DNA from: Streptomyces sp. YIM 121038
GTDB taxonomy: Bacteria; Actinomycetota; Actinomycetes; Streptomycetales; Streptomycetaceae
Reading direction: 5' to 3'
Assembly: GCF_006088715.1 (NCBI RefSeq)
Contig: NZ_CP030771.1
Location: 8,368,001 to 8,432,000, forward strand
DNA: 64,000 nucleotides
The notes under the pieces were generated by a model. It was given only the letters and a program-made list of their open reading frames with translations. It was not told the origin of the DNA and made no database searches. Positions 9,457-18,704 of the stretch are shown piece by piece. Position 1 is the stretch's first letter; each line of letters starts with the position of its first letter. Position numbers and translations under genes: made by a program.

Positions 9457-10422
9457 GTGGATCCGACGAGCGTTGACATCGTTGCTCCCTCTGTTGTCGA
9501 AATCGAGTTGTCCCGGCTGTCTTCGGGATTCTCGCCTCGAACCTCAGGTGAGGATTCGGAGCACGTCGAAACACTGTTATCGACAGAGGGAGAGCTTCCG
9601 CCCATTCTCGTTCACCGACCAACGATGCGGGTGGTTGACGGTCTGCACCGATTGAAGGCAGCGCGGCTCAGAGGCGATACGAAAATCTTGGCAAGGTTCG
9701 TCGATGGCACCGAATCGGACGCCTTCGTCCTGGCGGTCGAGGCGAACATACGGCATGGTTTGCCGCTCTCGCTCGCTGATCGCAAGCGTGCGGCCGCGCA
9801 CATCGTCGGGACGCATCCACAGTGGTCCGATCGGCGGGTGGCCTCGGCGACCGGCCTCTCTGCCGGCACGGTGGCCGACCTGCGCAGGCGCGCCGGAGAC
9901 AGCGGAGTCGAGGCAAGGGTCGGTCGGGACGGGCGCATCCGTCCGGCCGACGGTTCGGGGCGGAGGAGACTCGCTGCCGAACTCATCCGCAGTGATCCAT
10001 GCCTTTCGCTCCGCCAGGTCGCCAAGCAGGTCGGCATCTCCCCGGAGACGGTCCGGGATGTGCGAGGCCGGCTGGAGCGTGGTGAGAGTCCGGTCCGGGA
10101 CGGGAGCATGAAGTTACGGGCCGAGTCGCAGCCACTACCTCGCACGGAAACGGACTTCGGCCGCGCTGTGGGTCGAGATCGTCTCGCGATGCTGGAGCGT
10201 CTCAAGGCCGATCCGGCATTGCGGCTGAGCGAGACCGGCCGAATCCTGTTGCGAATGCTCATCATGCACTCCATCGACGGGCGGGAGTGGGAAAGGATCT
10301 TGCATCGCATCCCGCCGCATCTGTACAGCGTGGTCGCCGAGTTCGCCAGAGAGCACGCCCGGGTCTGGACTGGGTTCGCCGATCGCCTGGAGAACTGGGT
10401 GACCACTGTGGCCACAGAATGA
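9457..10422 (+). CDS. bbr: StrR/Bbr-type pathway-specific transcriptional activator
   Basis: 321 residues from GTG 9457 with GGGAGA upstream. The N-terminal ParB/sulfiredoxin-like fold (about residues 45-115: PPILVHRPTMRVVDGLHRLK, VEANIRHGLPLSLADRK) is followed by two helix-turn-helix regions (about 124-148 WSDRRVASATGLSAGTVADL; about 180-206 LSLRQVAKQVGISPETVRDV). Length and layout match Bbr, Dbv4 and Tei15*, the activators of balhimycin, A40926 and teicoplanin production. Candidate binding sites lie at 21644 and 53028. Leu41 and Leu220 are encoded by TTA (9577-9579, 10114-10116), so translation should need the bldA tRNA. A divergent remnant region separates it from the resistance genes. Confidence 0.93.
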   Translation: MDPTSVDIVAPSVVEIELSRLSSGFSPRTSGEDSEHVETLLSTEGELPPILVHRPTMRVVDGLHRLKAARLRGDTKILARFVDGTESDAFVLAVEANIRHGLPLSLADRKRAAAHIVGTHPQWSDRRVASATGLSAGTVADLRRRAGDSGVEARVGRDGRIRPADGSGRRRLAAELIRSDPCLSLRQVAKQVGISPETVRDVRGRLERGESPVRDGSMKLRAESQPLPRTETDFGRAVGRDRLAMLERLKADPALRLSETGRILLRMLIMHSIDGREWERILHRIPPHLYSVVAEFAREHARVWTGFADRLENWVTTVATE

Positions 10423-10469
10423 TCGCGTTCGGCGGCGTTCTGCCGCAGGCCACGCCCCCCCAACATGCG

Positions 10470-10990
10470 GCCAGCTCACGCGTGGGTGCCCAGCCCGTAC
10501 TCGCTGCAAGTCCTGACGAACACCACGTCTCCCGGCGCGGTCAGCTCGGTGGGCCACCCTGACCGCCTCGGCCATGTCCTCGACAATGTGTAGCGCGCCC
10601 TCCGCGTTGGACGCCTCCTGTGCCGTGGCCCGTGGACCCGCTTCGCCGACTGTGATCAGCACGTTGATGCCGAATTCGCCCACCAGTCGGCTGAGTTGCT
10701 CGTGCCGGTCCCACGACGTGGGCCTGCTGCCCGTCCCGTGAGGGTGCGGTGGGAACTGGCCGGAGCTCTGCACGCGTGCAGCTCAGCGCGCATGGATTCG
10801 GGGTTTGCGTTGCAGGCGTTGGTGGTGACGAGCCGGCCCTGCTTGCCCAGGGAGGCCTCCTCGGCCCCACTGGTGTCCGGTGACCGGCAGTACAGCGCGG
10901 TCCGGGCCCTGGTGCGCTCCGCCATGCCTATGACGTACGGGTCGTCGGCGTTGAGTAGTGCACAGCGTTGAGCGCCAGAGCCTCCGCCAG
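10470..10990 (-). pseudogene. Decayed murF copy (C-terminal half)
   Basis: Three minus-strand frames, read in order, give murF pieces: LALNAV.. then MAERTRARTALYCRSPDT and GAEEASLGKQGR; then NACNANPESMRAELHA (equivalent to the DAYNANPxSM motif of MurF); then VGEFGINVLITVGE and ASNAEGALHIVEDMAEAVR; finally, in another frame, LTAPGDVVFVRTCSEYGLGT with a stop. The order and spacing follow MurF, but several frameshifts disrupt it. It resembles the common chromosomal MurF type (DAYNANPES) more than the intact paralogue at 15860-17215 ([10 protein letters not shown]). Confidence 0.72.
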
Positions 10991-11237
10991 TTCCCCTGGT
11001 CGACTACGCGACTGTCGCAGACCTCATCTTCGCCGGCCGGTGGGCCGGGCAGGCAAGCTGCTCGCCGGCGCGGGCGTCAGCCTGGGGCCATGCGGGCCAT
11101 GAGGGCCGAACTGCTTATCGCCGACGCCGCGGGCGGCGAGGTCAGCGCTAGGGGTGTGCGTAAGGTCGGCCACCACCTGGTGATCTTCGAGGAGTCGATA
11201 CGCGGGGTGCTGCAGCCGATCCTGGCCGACTGAGCAC

Positions 11238-13298
11238 TCAGTCCGCCCCGCGGAGTTCGCGGCGCCAGAGGTCGTCGGAGATGCGTTCGACACCGGCGTT
11301 CAGGTGACGGCGGTAGGTACTCAAGGACAGGCCGAGGTGCTCGGCGGCGGCTTCCTGGGTGGGGGCGCCACGCAGGAAGGTGACGTCGAGGGCGCGGTGC
11401 GGTTTGCCCGCCCACGGATCCCGACCCAGGTTGCGGATGTTGTCTTCGAGCAGCTCGCGCAGCGCCCGGGCAGGGGTGGGCTGGCCGGCGAGCAGCCTGG
11501 TGCGGGTGAGGGGGTTGGCGGCCAGCTCCCCGTGCGTCGGCAGGTGACGCAGAGCCTGGCGGATGGCGTCTCTGAACTCCTCTTGTGACAGCACCACCAG
11601 CTCCGGCTCGTGCGGGGCCGGGGCCTCCTGCGCGCCGGTCGCCAACAGCCGGTCGAGCCAGACTTGCGCCGGCACGGCCCGCCAGTCGTGCGCGGCCAGG
11701 ACATACTCAGCGTCCTTCTCCTGCGCGTGATGTCCGAGATCGTGCATGTCGTAGTACTCGTAGCAACCGCTCGAACGGTCGTCACTGCGCATGGCGATGA
11801 ACGACCAGGCCAAGTGTGGCGAGCGCAGGAACCAGGCCACGGCCCGCCACTGGATCAGATTCATCATTGGCGGGAAGCCCCGGTGGCACTCGCGCACCCA
11901 GCTTCGGTAGACGGCCACGTGCTCGCCGGGCCGCAGTGGAGCGTTGGCCCGGGCAGTGGCCCAGGCCGTGGCCGCGACCGGGTCCGCCTGCGCCTGTTCC
12001 TCCGCCTCCAGGCGGAGCCAGGCGCTGGCGCCTGCCAGCTCGCCGTCCGCAGCGCACCGGTAGAGACGGAACGCCTGCGGCTGCCGGGACATCCAATGGG
12101 AGACAGCGGCGACGGTACCTGCGTCCTGCTCGGCGGCCAGGCGCAGCAGGTCCTCGGCGTCCTCGGGACGGAAGACGTCCTCGTACACCTCGCCTGCGCC
12201 GCGCCACACATGTGGCTCTGCTCTTTGGCCTTCGCCGCGGTGCAGGTAGAACAGCGAGCCGACGGCCCCGAGCGCGTCCGGGTCCTCGGCGGCACGGATC
12301 CGCTCAGTGAGGCAGGCCTTGATACACCGGTGCATGTCGGCGTAGCCCTGCGGGTCGCGCCAGCGCAGGTCGGCTTCGAGGATTTCACGGACGACGTCGT
12401 GAGGGTACAACCCGTACGGGCCCGGCTCGACGAAGGGCAGCCGCCGCAGCCAGGAGAACAGCGCCGCCGCGTCCTCGCCGGGCAGCGCCGCGCGCAACAC
12501 GTCCTGCGTGGACATGTACGTGTGCGCGCAGACCTCCAGGGCATGCAGGTGCGCCGGACTGGGCACTTCACCGACGATCTGGTCGAGCAGGGTGGCCACC
12601 ACATCATGGGGAGGCCTCCAGCGCGAGTCGGCGGCGCTGCCATGGACCGCCACCGCGGCGCTGATGGCGGCACCTTCCCCAGCAGTCGCCGCGGCACCGA
12701 GAGACAGGGCAAGCGGGTGCCCGCCGGCGAAGGTGATCAGCGGTTCGTGCAACTCACCTGCCACACCGCGGGAGTCCAGCAGCGCCGCGGCATCCACGCG
12801 TCCCAGCCCACCCAGCTCGACGATCCGCACCATGTCGGCCCAGCCGGGCTCTGCCTGCCACATCATGTCCGGGGGTATGCGACCAGCTATCACCACCACC
12901 GCACCGGTCGGCAGCAAGGGCAGGAACTGCTCGCGCAGCCAGCTCTCCAGGCCCTGCATCCGCTCGAAGGCGTCGATCAGCAGCACCGCGCGCTCGTCGG
13001 CGAGCACCACACCGGCCCCGGCCATGAAGGCTGCGGGAGACTCCTCGAGAATCCGCCCGTCCAGTATCAGTACGTGGCGATCCGCTTCTGCGGCCCGCTG
13101 GGCGAAGCGTCCCAGCAGCGCCGACTTGCCGACACCGCCGGGGCCATGAACGAACAGCACCCGGGCCCCGGTGCACAGCGCCTCCTCGAAGACGGCGAGC
13201 TCTTCCTTTCGTCCGACGAAGGTACGTTGCCTCGCGGCCTGGAGGCGCTCTTCCAGGCGCCCGGCATGCTGCCCCTCGTCAACGAGCTTGCAGAGCAT
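11238..13298 (-). CDS. AAA-type ATPase with C-terminal HTH-like region, coupled to vanY
   Basis: 686 residues from ATG 13298, with AGGAG 7 nt upstream; the start lies inside the end of vanY (20-bp overlap). The P-loop is GPGGVGKSALLG (about residue 48), Walker B is AVLLIDAFERM, and a GGHPLAL motif is typical of the STAND/AAA_16 class. The C-terminus (about 640-686: TQEAAAEHLGLSLSTYRRHL) looks like a helix-turn-helix, suggesting a large signal-transducing regulator related to LAL/STAND proteins. It is not a standard LuxR domain. A function in resistance or cluster control is inferred only from overlap with vanY. Confidence 0.8.
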   Translation of the reverse strand: MLCKLVDEGQHAGRLEERLQAARQRTFVGRKEELAVFEEALCTGARVLFVHGPGGVGKSALLGRFAQRAAEADRHVLILDGRILEESPAAFMAGAGVVLADERAVLLIDAFERMQGLESWLREQFLPLLPTGAVVVIAGRIPPDMMWQAEPGWADMVRIVELGGLGRVDAAALLDSRGVAGELHEPLITFAGGHPLALSLGAAATAGEGAAISAAVAVHGSAADSRWRPPHDVVATLLDQIVGEVPSPAHLHALEVCAHTYMSTQDVLRAALPGEDAAALFSWLRRLPFVEPGPYGLYPHDVVREILEADLRWRDPQGYADMHRCIKACLTERIRAAEDPDALGAVGSLFYLHRGEGQRAEPHVWRGAGEVYEDVFRPEDAEDLLRLAAEQDAGTVAAVSHWMSRQPQAFRLYRCAADGELAGASAWLRLEAEEQAQADPVAATAWATARANAPLRPGEHVAVYRSWVRECHRGFPPMMNLIQWRAVAWFLRSPHLAWSFIAMRSDDRSSGCYEYYDMHDLGHHAQEKDAEYVLAAHDWRAVPAQVWLDRLLATGAQEAPAPHEPELVVLSQEEFRDAIRQALRHLPTHGELAANPLTRTRLLAGQPTPARALRELLEDNIRNLGRDPWAGKPHRALDVTFLRGAPTQEAAAEHLGLSLSTYRRHLNAGVERISDDLWRRELRGAD

Positions 13299-13830
13299 TG
13301 CGGATCTCCTGGGTCGTTGGTGACAAGTCGGCGGCCGGTCGGTACTCGAAGTGCCACCACTCGTTGTCGTAGATGCGGTAGAGGTCGTAGCGGGCACCGT
13401 GTTCCTCGAGCCAGCGAGCACCTTCGAACGGGCGCACATCCAGCGCGGTGCCCTTGACGTGCCTGGATTCCGCCGGTGGCAGCACAAGTGTCCGGGCTGC
13501 GGCCGGCGAGCCGACGCGGCGTACCTCGTCGTCGAACAACCGCTGCTGGACGAGGGGATCGCGGTACCCCGAGGTGAGGCCGATGAGCTGCCCGTGACGC
13601 CAGAGCGCCTCAGCGCGTGCGGCGGAGAACGCCGCCCTGGCACCGTCGGCGAGCCCGGTGAGATCCTCGGCGGGAAAGCGGATCCCCAACGCCCAGCCAC
13701 AGGCCAGTTCACGGGCGCGGCCGGGATCGCGGACGAACGCCACGGGGAGCAGGAGTACGGCGAGCACCACCGCAAGTACGGCGAACAGTCGGTCACGGGG
13801 CCGAGGTGGGATAACGTGTTGCTCGTTCAT
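13279..13830 (-). CDS. vanY: VanY-type D-Ala-D-Ala carboxypeptidase (M15 family)
   Basis: 183 residues from ATG 13830 (an in-frame TTG at 13842 is possible). One N-terminal membrane anchor (LFAVLAVVLAVLLLPVAFV) is followed by a peptidase M15B domain with LTSGYRDPLVQQRLFDDEV, the zinc ligands in SRHVKGTALDVRP (His, Asp) and EWWHFEY (catalytic Glu, His ligand). It should remove the terminal D-Ala from peptidoglycan precursors outside the membrane, complementing VanX. It is divergent from vanR, with element 13831-13900 as its likely promoter, and translationally coupled to the ATPase gene. Glycopeptide producers carry similar VanY enzymes. Confidence 0.93.
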   Translation of the reverse strand: MNEQHVIPPRPRDRLFAVLAVVLAVLLLPVAFVRDPGRARELACGWALGIRFPAEDLTGLADGARAAFSAARAEALWRHGQLIGLTSGYRDPLVQQRLFDDEVRRVGSPAAARTLVLPPAESRHVKGTALDVRPFEGARWLEEHGARYDLYRIYDNEWWHFEYRPAADLSPTTQEIRNALQAR

Positions 13831-13900
13831 GTCTTCAGTCAAGAGGGCGTGATGTTGCCAGCCCGTATCTGGTTTTCCATATACCGACGATATGCACCGG
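13831..13900 (-). promoter_or_regulatory. van promoter element A (vanY)
   Basis: Read toward vanY, this stretch matches elements B and C almost base for base: a block CATATCGTCGGTATAT, then an A-rich patch, then ATACG, GCTGGCAACA and CTCTTGACTG up to the vanY ATG. The near-repeat ATATCGTCGGtATAT suggests a direct-repeat operator, and the ATACG region may be the -10. Control by VanR is inferred from its exclusive use at van genes. Confidence 0.65.
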
Positions 13901-13916
13901 CTCGTAGCATCAGACT

Positions 13917-14586
<670 letters not shown>

Positions 14587-14612
<26 letters not shown>

Positions 14613-15726
14613 GCGTCAAGGGTTGAGCGTCCGCCTCAAGTTCACCCTCAGCTACGCCGGGTTCCTCGTGATCGCGGGCGCCTTGCTGCTCACCGCCGCC
14701 TGGGTATTCCTTCTGCGGGGCAGGTCGAACAGCCTGGACGTCCCCGATCGGTCCGACTTCCTACGCGTCTTCGACCCGAGCAATTTCGGCCCAGTCGTCT
14801 TCGTCCCGGCGGGAATCCTGGCGCTGGCGTTCCTGCTGGTGTTCGGTCTCGTGGGCGGGTGGATTCTGGCCGGCCGGATGCTCGCCCCGCTGATACGCAT
14901 CACCGAGGCCACACGCAGGGTGGCGAACGGACCGCTCTCCTACCGGATTCGCCTGGCAGGCCGCCGAGACGAGTTCCGCGAACTCGCCGACTCCTTCGAC
15001 ACCATGCTCGCGCAGCTTGAAGCCCACGTCGCCGAACAGCAGCGATTCGCGGCCAATGCCTCTCACGAACTGCGCACCCCGCTGGCGGTCACGCAGGCGC
15101 TTCTCGACGTGGCCCACAACGATCCGAACTACGACACCTGCGAGCTTGTCGAACGCCTCCGCGTGGTCAACACCCGAGCCATCGACCTCACTGAGGCATT
15201 GCTCCTGCTCAGCCGCGCCAACCAGCAGTCCTTCACCAGGGAACCCGTCGACCTGTCCCTCCTGGCGGAAGAAGCCACTGAAACGCTCCTCCCCTTGGCG
15301 GAAAAGCAGGGCGTCACCATCGAAACCTCCGGCGACATGGGCACCACCATCGGCTCATCTGCGCTCCTGCTGCAGATGACCACGAACCTTCTGCACAACG
15401 CGATCGGCCACAACCTGCCCGAAAAGGGCGTCGTATGGGTGAATACCAGCAACCGCCCCCACACGGTTGTGCTCACTGTCGAGAACACCGGCGAGAAGCT
15501 CACCTCACAGCTGGTCTCGACCCTTACCGAGCCGTTCCAGCGCGGCACCGAACGCATACACAGCAGCCACGCGGGTGTCGGTCTCGGCCTGGCAATCGTC
15601 AAGACCATCACCCAGGCACACGGCGGAACCCTCACCCTCACCCCCCGCCCCGCTGGCGGCCTCCGCGTCACGGTGCAACTGCCCGCCGCGTCAGCGCACA
15701 CACGGAGGGATGGCGATCGGGCCTGA
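14587..15726 (+). CDS. vanS: VanS-type sensor histidine kinase
   Basis: 379 residues. Two membrane helices (about 20-43 and 70-95) enclose a short extracytoplasmic loop (RGRSNSLDVPDRSDF..), as in Streptomyces and producer VanS proteins that bind glycopeptides. HAMP follows, then the H-box NASHELRTPLAVTQ with His160, an N-box (NLLHNAIGHN) and a G-box (GVGLGLAIVKTITQAHGG). It overlaps vanR and should phosphorylate it when antibiotic or lipid-II complex is sensed. A decayed homologous C-terminus lies at 21245-21460. Confidence 0.95.
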
Positions 15727-15859
15727 CGAACCTCCCTCTCGACCGTGGTGGAGGCGCCGTAGCTGTACCAGGCGTGTCCTCCGACCCGGCCCAGACGGTG
15801 GCGGCAACGAGATCCCCTCCACTCACTGTTCACCGACGCCCAGGCTGGATCGCAGGGAA

Positions 15860-17215
15860 CTACCGCGGGTGGGGCCCGGACATGAGCGCGGCGGCGACCT
15901 CGTCGAGTCGCGCCCCGCGAGAGGCCTTGAGGAGCACCACATCGCCGGCGGTGATCCGGCCGCGCAGCCACTCGACGGCCGCGGCGTTGTCGGCCAGCGC
16001 CACCGCCCGCTCCCCGGCACCGTCGGCGAGCGGCCGGGCGCCGACCGCGAGCACCACGTCGGCACGGAAGGCGGCGTACTCCCCGATGGCGTGGTGCTGG
16101 GCCTCGCTGTCGTCGCCGAGTTCGAGCATCTCGCCGAGGACGGCGATGCGGCGCTTGCCCTCGATCGCCGCCAGCGTGTCCAGGGCGGCACGGGTCGAGT
16201 CGGGATCGGCGTTGAAGGAGTCGTCGAGCAGGGTTGCGCCGCCGGCGAGATCGCGTAGCTCCAAGCGCCACTTCGACAGCGCGACCGTGGGCAGCGCCGC
16301 CGCGGCCACATCGAGGGAGACGTCGGCCGCCAGCCCCGCCGCCGCGGCAGCCGACGCGTTGAGCGCCTGGTGAGTGCCCACGAGCGGCAGCGTGACCGGC
16401 GCCCAGGCGTCGGCGGTCCGCAGGGTGAAGGACGGCCGGGCGAGCCGGTCAAGGACCACGTCGAGTACGCGAACGTCGGCGCGTTCCGTCTGGCCGAACG
16501 TCAGCACCGGGCGGTCGGTGAGCGAGCGCATCGCGGCCACCCGCGGATCGTCGGCGTTCAGGACCGCGGTGCCGCCGGGCGCCAGACCCTGCACCAGCTC
16601 ACCCTTGGCCTGGGCGATCGCCTCGCGCGACCCGAGATGGCTGAGGTGGGCCTGGCCGACGTTGAGGACGACACCGACGTCGGGCGCTACCAGGCCGGTG
16701 AGTTTGGAGATGTCGCCGATGCGGCGGACGCCCATCTCAAGGACGAGGAACCGGGTGGCCTCGTTGGAACGCAGCATGGTGAGCGGCATGCCGAGTTCGT
16801 TGTTGAGCGAGCCGATGGTGGCGATCGTCGGCGCGGAGCTCGACAGGACGGCCGTCAGCAGGTCCTTGGTGCTGGTCTTGCCGCGGGAGCCGGTCACTCC
16901 GACGACGGTCAGCCGGTCGCGCAGCTGTGCCACGACGTGGGCGGCGAGCGCCTGCAACGCGGCCTTGGTGTCCTCGACCACGACGGTCGGCAGCGCCGTG
17001 GGCCGGGAGCCGAGCACGGCCACCGCGCCGGCCCGGCCGGCCTGGACGGCGTAGTCGTGGCCGTCGACGTGTTCTCCGGCGAAGGCGACGAAGAGGCCGC
17101 CCGGTTCGGCTTGCCGGCCGTCGAGCACGGCCGGTGCGGTCACCGTCACGGCGCCGTCGCCCTCGACCGTCCCACCGACAACTGTGGCGATCTCACCGAG
17201 GCTGAGCGGGATCAT
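15860..17215 (-). CDS. murF: MurF-type UDP-MurNAc-tripeptide:D-Ala-D-Xaa ligase
   Basis: 451 residues from ATG 17215. It has the Mur ligase domains in order: N-terminal binding domain (to about 105), ATP-binding [14 protein letters not shown] (P-loop about 112), central [10 protein letters not shown] and [12 protein letters not shown], and C-terminal SFNADPDST and [17 protein letters not shown]. Teicoplanin and A47934 clusters contain an equivalent second MurF beside vanHAX, thought to prefer D-Ala-D-Lac; substrate preference here is inferred from context. It is convergent with vanS, divergent from vanH, and preceded by van element B and a 39-codon upstream frame whose stop overlaps its start. 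Confidence 0.93.
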   Translation of the reverse strand: MIPLSLGEIATVVGGTVEGDGAVTVTAPAVLDGRQAEPGGLFVAFAGEHVDGHDYAVQAGRAGAVAVLGSRPTALPTVVVEDTKAALQALAAHVVAQLRDRLTVVGVTGSRGKTSTKDLLTAVLSSSAPTIATIGSLNNELGMPLTMLRSNEATRFLVLEMGVRRIGDISKLTGLVAPDVGVVLNVGQAHLSHLGSREAIAQAKGELVQGLAPGGTAVLNADDPRVAAMRSLTDRPVLTFGQTERADVRVLDVVLDRLARPSFTLRTADAWAPVTLPLVGTHQALNASAAAAAGLAADVSLDVAAAALPTVALSKWRLELRDLAGGATLLDDSFNADPDSTRAALDTLAAIEGKRRIAVLGEMLELGDDSEAQHHAIGEYAAFRADVVLAVGARPLADGAGERAVALADNAAAVEWLRGRITAGDVVLLKASRGARLDEVAAALMSGPHPR

Positions 17216-17331
17216 GCCTGGACCGCGCAAGGATCGGTGAGGTGAGTCAACAACCGTCGGGTCACTGTGACGGCGATCGGGGGCGGGCTGGCGAGGTAAT
17301 GGATGCAAGAGGCTGGTTCGCTGGAATTCAT
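17212..17331 (-). CDS. Possible 39-residue leader peptide upstream of murF
   Basis: ATG 17331 sits at the same place relative to van element B as the vanY and vanH starts do to elements A and C, and GGAAGG lies just before it. The frame ([18 protein letters not shown] and onward) ends in TGA that overlaps the murF ATG (ATGA). The first bases match the start of vanH (ATGAGTTCCAGCG versus ATGAATTCCAGCG), so it came with the duplicated promoter. It could be a coupling leader or simply untranslated. Protein evidence is lacking. Confidence 0.3.
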   Translation of the reverse strand: MNSSEPASCIHYLASPPPIAVTVTRRLLTHLTDPCAVQA

Positions 17332-17406
17332 GCCTTCCAGCCAAGGGAGCGTGGTGTTGTCAGCGCGTATGCAGTTTTCGATACGCGGACGATATGTTGC
17401 CGACCA
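17332..17406 (-). promoter_or_regulatory. van promoter element B (murF)
   Basis: Read toward murF: GGTCGGCAACATATCGTCCG, then CGTATCGAAAACTGCATACG, then CGCTGACAACACCACGCTCC and CTTGGCTGGAAGGC. It is about 80% identical by eye to element C and shares its layout with element A. With element C it forms a divergent pair between murF and vanH. Confidence 0.65.
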
Positions 17407-17597
17407 ACACCCCGCGAGAGCACGGCCGCGGCTGGGCGGCCGTGCCGACTCGCCCGCGGGATCGACCGGACCCCCGACAGTGTGAGCACCAGGTCCGACA
17501 ACAGCGCTGCTGGCCTGCGCATTCGCCTCGTCGGCATCCGCTACGTGCTGGGGACTCGCCCTTGCAGATCGAGTCGAGCATCGACCTGAGCTTGCAG

Positions 17598-17672
17598 TGG
17601 TCGGCAACATATCGTCGGCATATCAAAAAACGCATACGCGCTGGCAACACCAGGTCCTCTTGACTGTTAGGC
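17598..17672 (+). promoter_or_regulatory. van promoter element C (vanHAX)
   Basis: TGGTCGGCAACATATCGTCG, then GCATATCAAAAAACGCATAC, GCGCTGGCAACACCAGGTCC and TCTTGACTGTTAGGC directly before the vanH ATG at 17673. The near-repeat ATATCGTCGGCATATC is shared with elements A and B and is the best candidate for a VanR operator; CATACG may be the -10 hexamer. No Shine-Dalgarno sequence is present ahead of 17673. Confidence 0.65.
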
Positions 17673-18704
17673 ATGAGTTCCAGCGGACCGACACGAGCGA
17701 CGACGTGCCGCACCCGAGCGCCGGTGGCGACCTCACGGACTGTCTCGACAACGGGAATCACAGTCTATGGGTGCGATCAGGATGAGGCCCTTCTCTTCCG
17801 AGAAATAGCGCCTCGCTTCGGCGTGGTGCCAACCATCACGAAGGCAGCGGTATCTGAGGCCAATATCGACCTGGCAGTCGGGAACCGATGCATCAGCATC
17901 GGCCACAAGACGCGAGTCACGCGTGCCACGCTCAGCGCACTGAGCCGCGCCGGTGTGGAGTATCTCTCCACACGAAGCGTCGGATACAACCACATCGACG
18001 TGCGCCATGCGGAAAGCGTGGGTATCTCCGTCGGGAACGTGGCTTATTCTCCCGACAGTGTTGCCGACTACACGCTCATGCTGATGCTCATGGCCGTGCG
18101 TCACGCGAAGGCCACCATCCGTCGCACCGATGCTCATGACTACCGACTGAGTGAGATACGTGGCAAAGAGCTGCGCGACTTGACTGTCGGAGTGGTCGGC
18201 ACAGGGCGTATCGGCACAGCGGTCATCGACCGGCTGCGCGGCTTCGGCTGCCACGTGTTGGCCTACGACAATCGCCCCAAGGCCTCCGCCGATTACGTGC
18301 CGATCGACGAGCTGCTTCGGCACAGCGACATCGTCACGCTCCACACCCCGCTCACCGCGGATACCCGCCATCTCATCGATCGCCGACGTATCGGGAAGAT
18401 GAAACTCGGCGCGTTCATCGTCAACACGGGACGCGGGCCACTCATCGATACCGAAGCTCTTCTTTGGGCATTGGAGGGCGGCAGGCTCGGCGGCGCGGCG
18501 TTGGACGTCCTCGACGGTGAGGAAGGAATCTTCTACACCGACTGCCGGAACAAGTCCATCGGGAATCGCTCGCTGTTGCGCCTGCAGGAGCTGCCGAACG
18601 TGCTGATCAGCCCGCACACGGCGTATTACACCGACCACGCACTGAGCGACACCATCAGGAACAGTCTCATCAACTGCCTCGACTTTGAAAGCAGGAAAGC
18701 ATGA
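17673..18704 (+). CDS. vanH: VanH D-lactate dehydrogenase
   Basis: 343 residues. It closely follows enterococcal VanH: ITVYGCDQDEA near the N-terminus, STRSVGYNHIDVRHAESVGI, VAYSPDSVADYT, the NADH-binding VGVVGTGRIGTAVIDRLRGF, INTGRG-type VNTGRGPLIDTEALL, and ISPHTAYYTDHAL with the catalytic His. It reduces pyruvate to D-lactate for VanA. ATG 17673 abuts promoter element C; GTG 17724 would give 326 residues, closer to the usual 322. The stop overlaps the vanA start (ATGA). First gene of the vanH-vanA-vanX-C39 operon. Confidence 0.96.
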   Translation: MSSSGPTRATTCRTRAPVATSRTVSTTGITVYGCDQDEALLFREIAPRFGVVPTITKAAVSEANIDLAVGNRCISIGHKTRVTRATLSALSRAGVEYLSTRSVGYNHIDVRHAESVGISVGNVAYSPDSVADYTLMLMLMAVRHAKATIRRTDAHDYRLSEIRGKELRDLTVGVVGTGRIGTAVIDRLRGFGCHVLAYDNRPKASADYVPIDELLRHSDIVTLHTPLTADTRHLIDRRRIGKMKLGAFIVNTGRGPLIDTEALLWALEGGRLGGAALDVLDGEEGIFYTDCRNKSIGNRSLLRLQELPNVLISPHTAYYTDHALSDTIRNSLINCLDFESRKA

